Of a DNA stretch of 64,000 bases, positions 61,753-64,000 are shown piece by piece. The notes under the pieces are model-generated. The model was not told where the DNA came from. It made no database searches and was given only the letters and a program-made list of their open reading frames with translations. Source of the DNA: Butyrivibrio sp. VCD2006. Its GTDB lineage: Bacteria > Bacillota > Clostridia > Lachnospirales > Lachnospiraceae. Each line of letters opens with the position of its first letter. Position 1 is the first letter of the stretch. The position numbers and the translations under genes are program-made. The stretch is taken from assembly GCF_000423925.1 (NCBI RefSeq), contig NZ_AUIX01000025.1, forward strand, positions 30,333 to 94,332. The letters are read 5' to 3'.

Positions 61753-61768
61753 ACGTAAAGGAGATAAC

Positions 61769-63007
61769 ATGGCAAGTAGTAGAAAAGACAGCAGGGGACG
61801 AATGTTGAAAACAGGTGAGTTCGTCAGAAAGAGTGATGGGCGATATGTGTACAGTTACACTGATCCATTGGGTAGAAGAAAGTTTATTTATGACCAAGAT
61901 CTGCCCGGGCTTAGGAAGAAGGAAGCACTCCTTTTGAGAGATCAGCTTGATGGACTGGATACTATAGCAAGAGCTCAGGCAACACTTAATTCAACATTCG
62001 ATCGTTACATTTCATTGAAGTGTAACTTACGCGGTACAACCAAAAGCGGTTATATATACACCTATGATCATTTTGTGCGAGATACCTTTGGTATGAAAAG
62101 GATTGCAGAGATTAAGTATTCAGATGTACTTCAGTTTTACCTTCATCTTGTAACTGAAAGGAAGCTGGCTATCGGTACACTTGATTCAGTTCACAGTGTT
62201 TTGCATCCTACATTTCAGCTTGCAGTACGAGATGACATTCTGAGAAATAATCCTTCTGATGGTGTTGTTGCTGAAGTGACCAAGCTTACTGATAAGCACA
62301 GAGGATCCAGGCACGCTCTTACAGAAGAACAGCAGAAGTCATTCATGGGATATATAGCTAACCATCCGATATTTTGTCATTGGTGGCCGTTGTTTACAGT
62401 GCTTCTTGGGACAGGCGGAAGAATTGGAGAAATACTTGGACTTCGTTGGGAAGATGTAGATTTTGAGGGAAAGACAATCTCAATAAATCATTCGCTGGTT
62501 TACTATAAAGACGAAGAGACTGGAAAGTTTTCTTTCAGAATTCACCTTCCAAAGACTGAGAGTGGAATAAGAATTATTCCGATGCTTGATGTGGTAAGTG
62601 AAGCTCTGGCGATGGCAAAGGATGAGCAGAAATATGAAGGAGTCGAGCAGCCGGTTGTTGATGGGATGACAGGATTTGTTTTCCTTAACAAGTTTGGTGA
62701 TGTGCTCGGACAGGGTTCAGTGAACCGCGCGATAAAGAGAATCCTCGATTACTATAATTATGAGGAAGATCTTCAGGCTTCCAAGGAAGGCAGAGATCCT
62801 GTATTGCTTCCGCATTTTTCATGTCACGTTCTGAGACACACATTTGCAACGCGTCTCTGTCGTGCATGCACCAACCTCAAGGTCATCCAATATATCATGG
62901 GTCACAAGTCTATAGAGACTACAATGGATGTCTACGCTGAGGCAACCGGTGATAAGAATAAGGAAGTATTTGAAATGCTTTCGGAGGCTCTTGCGGATTT
63001 GTTTTAA
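61769..63007 (+). CDS. Tn916-type tyrosine integrase
   Basis: A 412-residue tyrosine recombinase. The N-terminal Tn916-type DNA-binding domain (RYVYSYTDPLGRRKFIYDQD, residues about 24-43) is followed by a SAM-like arm domain and the catalytic domain: GTGGRIGE with the first Arg (about 218), LPKTESG with the Lys, HVLRHTFAT with His and Arg (about 352-360), GHKSIETTMDVYAE with the Tyr nucleophile (about 389). It integrates and excises the element. The ATG follows GTAAAGGAG. All catalytic residues are present. Confidence 0.95.
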   Translation: MASSRKDSRGRMLKTGEFVRKSDGRYVYSYTDPLGRRKFIYDQDLPGLRKKEALLLRDQLDGLDTIARAQATLNSTFDRYISLKCNLRGTTKSGYIYTYDHFVRDTFGMKRIAEIKYSDVLQFYLHLVTERKLAIGTLDSVHSVLHPTFQLAVRDDILRNNPSDGVVAEVTKLTDKHRGSRHALTEEQQKSFMGYIANHPIFCHWWPLFTVLLGTGGRIGEILGLRWEDVDFEGKTISINHSLVYYKDEETGKFSFRIHLPKTESGIRIIPMLDVVSEALAMAKDEQKYEGVEQPVVDGMTGFVFLNKFGDVLGQGSVNRAIKRILDYYNYEEDLQASKEGRDPVLLPHFSCHVLRHTFATRLCRACTNLKVIQYIMGHKSIETTMDVYAEATGDKNKEVFEMLSEALADLF

Positions 63008-63414
63008 TGAGTATAATATAGAAGAAACAATTCTCGCAGAAAAGATATTGGAAAGAATGACTCATTTTTTATGAGAATTCTAAGACAGTATCATTTGACA
63101 GCAAGAAAATCGAAATGACAGTATTCTGACATCAAAAGCTATCCAAAAGGAGTACTATCGTAGGACTTTGACGGGAACAGGCATCTGATTAGAGGGTATG
63201 TATGAGACCGAAATCGTATGAGGTAGGGGAAATGCGTAAAGCGATCCCGACGCTAAAATCAAGCAAATGACACACAGCTTCGCGTATTTACCACGTTTCT
63301 CCGTGGAGAACCCGCTGAATCCAAAAATGCATTGGATTTACAACGATTCCATTGGACATCATAGTATGTCAGTGGATGAGTACGTACAGATTGCCAGCAT
63401 GAAACAGGGCTTCC
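63008..63414. other. 407-base gap after the integrase gene
   Basis: No convincing gene. It should hold one end of the element, because Tn916-type int genes lie near an end. A short frame (MSVDEYVQIASMKQGFHG) just before 63415 and a TTCTCC/GGAGAA stem near 63296 are the only marks. The attachment site could not be defined. Confidence 0.4.
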
Positions 63415-63561
63415 ATGGATGAATATGTAGACATAAAAAAGTCCGAAAAATGGTCCAAAAACGACTTGAACGGGATAAAGATTTTGAGAAAAGTCTTTAT
63501 CCCGGGGCAAATGTCTCGAGGAATAAGCGGTTCATATCTTTTTGAATCCAAAGAAGCTTAA
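63415..63561 (+). CDS. small basic peptide (uncertain)
   Basis: A 48-residue frame (start MDEYVDIKKSEKW, ending YLFESKEA) before a strong terminator. No family recognised, and the ribosome binding site is weak. It may be a remnant of a gene cut by recombination. Confidence 0.3.
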   Translation: MDEYVDIKKSEKWSKNDLNGIKILRKVFIPGQMSRGISGSYLFESKEA

Positions 63562-63568
63562 TTCTAAT

Positions 63569-63609
63569 CCACATTTCTCTCTATCAAAAAGAAGAAATGT
63601 GGTTTTTTT
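63569..63609 (+). terminator. intrinsic terminator
   Basis: CCACATTTCT pairs with AGAAATGTGG and runs into seven T, just upstream of the next gene. Confidence 0.85.
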
Positions 63610-63676
63610 ATTTCTAAAAATCTCAATTCTTTTTTCTTAAATCACATCCTGTAACACCAAAAAACGGAGGTTACAG

Positions 63677-64000
63677 ATGAATCGTTCAAAATCCCCACCG
63701 CCAGTTGATCTGGAAAAGTATCTGGAAGGTAAGAAACATCGCTACTGCACCTACGCCCAGGGAGCGAGGCTCTATGCGATGGCTTACTGGTCATTTGTGA
63801 ATATCTGCAAGGAGGCCAAGGCAAATATAAAACTAAAGGACAGTGGTGCGGACATACTTATCTGCACAAAGTCAGACCTTGTACTAAGAGATCTGGATCT
63901 GCTAAAAGAGATCAATGAAAATAGCAGACTTACAGTATCATGGTCAATCAATACTCTCGATGAAGAGTTTAAAGATGATATGGATGCGGCAGTAAGCATA
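63677..64000 (+). CDS. chimeric gene: DUF6462-like start joined to radical-SAM mobile-pair protein B, 3'-truncated by the window
   Basis: The frame is open from ATG 63677 (site ACGGAGGTTAC) to the last base. Residues 1-55 (KKHRYCTYAQGARLYAMAYW, ICKEAKAN) resemble DUF6462 proteins like the one at 61436. From about residue 58 it becomes ILICTKSDLVLRDLDLLKEI, then VSWSINTLDEEF and DMDAAVSI, which match the middle of the radical-SAM mobile pair protein B known from Tn916-like elements. The radical-SAM CxxxCxxC cluster that should come first is missing. The join is most likely a recombination scar; function is doubtful. Confidence 0.7.
   Translation, partial: MNRSKSPPPVDLEKYLEGKKHRYCTYAQGARLYAMAYWSFVNICKEAKANIKLKDSGADILICTKSDLVLRDLDLLKEINENSRLTVSWSINTLDEEFKDDMDAAVSI

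Noticed and set aside
63415..63561. Conjugation-related leader or relaxase start
   Set aside because: No recognisable relaxase or mobility motif; kept only as a low-confidence small frame.

Overview
The window reads as accessory DNA from a low-GC Gram-positive bacterium of the class Clostridia, most likely a Lachnospiraceae (Butyrivibrio/Roseburia-like). This rests on AT-rich coding sequence, strong AGGAGG-type ribosome binding sites, intrinsic terminators with U-tracts, a Tn916-type integrase with its usual small partner genes, and many tiny genes of a style seen in rumen and gut Lachnospiraceae. No tRNA, rRNA or CRISPR array was seen. Almost all genes lie on the + strand; the exceptions are an FtsZ paralogue and a small [2Fe-2S] protein.

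Layout. 1-1.4 kb: end of an HNH endonuclease gene overlapping a SAM methyltransferase gene. 1.7-17.6 kb: a ten-gene block with two WYL regulators and a zinc-ribbon protein, then, after a terminator, a tight effector operon: VWA (TerY-like), PP2C phosphatase, Ser/Thr kinase with zinc ribbon, SF1 helicase, winged-helix protein, coiled-coil McrB-like AAA+ ATPase, DUF2357-like protein. 17.7-23.6 kb: small Cys-rich, membrane and acidic proteins, then a multi-HIRAN protein, a J-domain coiled-coil protein, a TerB-like protein and a TerB-like/CbxX AAA+ ATPase; it ends in a terminator closely related to the one ending the first block. 23.7-32.3 kb: many small genes (HicA-like, GNAT, DEDDh exonuclease, SIMPL, Nudix, BFD-like [2Fe-2S], zinc ribbons, small membrane proteins), with paralogous pairs and duplicated intergenic elements. 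32.6-38.5 kb: a truncated radical-SAM gene start, then a four-gene operon ending in a 1189-residue SF1 helicase. 38.7-47.0 kb: an FtsZ paralogue divergent from an XRE regulator and an ImmA/IrrE protease across four operator-like palindromes, followed by AddB-like and AddA-like nuclease/helicase genes. 47.2-53.4 kb: a McrBC-type restriction operon with two zinc-ribbon genes and a WYL regulator. 53.6-58.2 kb: HIRAN, Sel1 and duplicated-repeat small genes plus two lipoproteins (one with a Lys/Glu repeat stalk, one with a ComEC-like metallo-beta-lactamase fold), flanked by two copies of a terminator element. 58.5-64 kb: the end of an integrative element: HTH and sigma-like regulators, an attenuator-like leader, a DUF6462 excisionase-like protein, the tyrosine integrase, and a chimeric gene running off the window.

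How it fits together (inference). The window looks like a defence and stress island carried with or beside an integrative element. The strongest candidate for a little-described system is the 1.7-17.6 kb block, an enlarged TerY-P (VWA/phosphatase/kinase) module wired to a helicase and a McrB/DUF2357 pair. The next block carries TerB-like domains and may extend the same Ter-type response. The FtsZ/XRE/ImmA/AddAB cluster suggests a second, DNA-damage-responsive unit that could halt division while DNA ends are processed. None of these functions can be proved from sequence alone.
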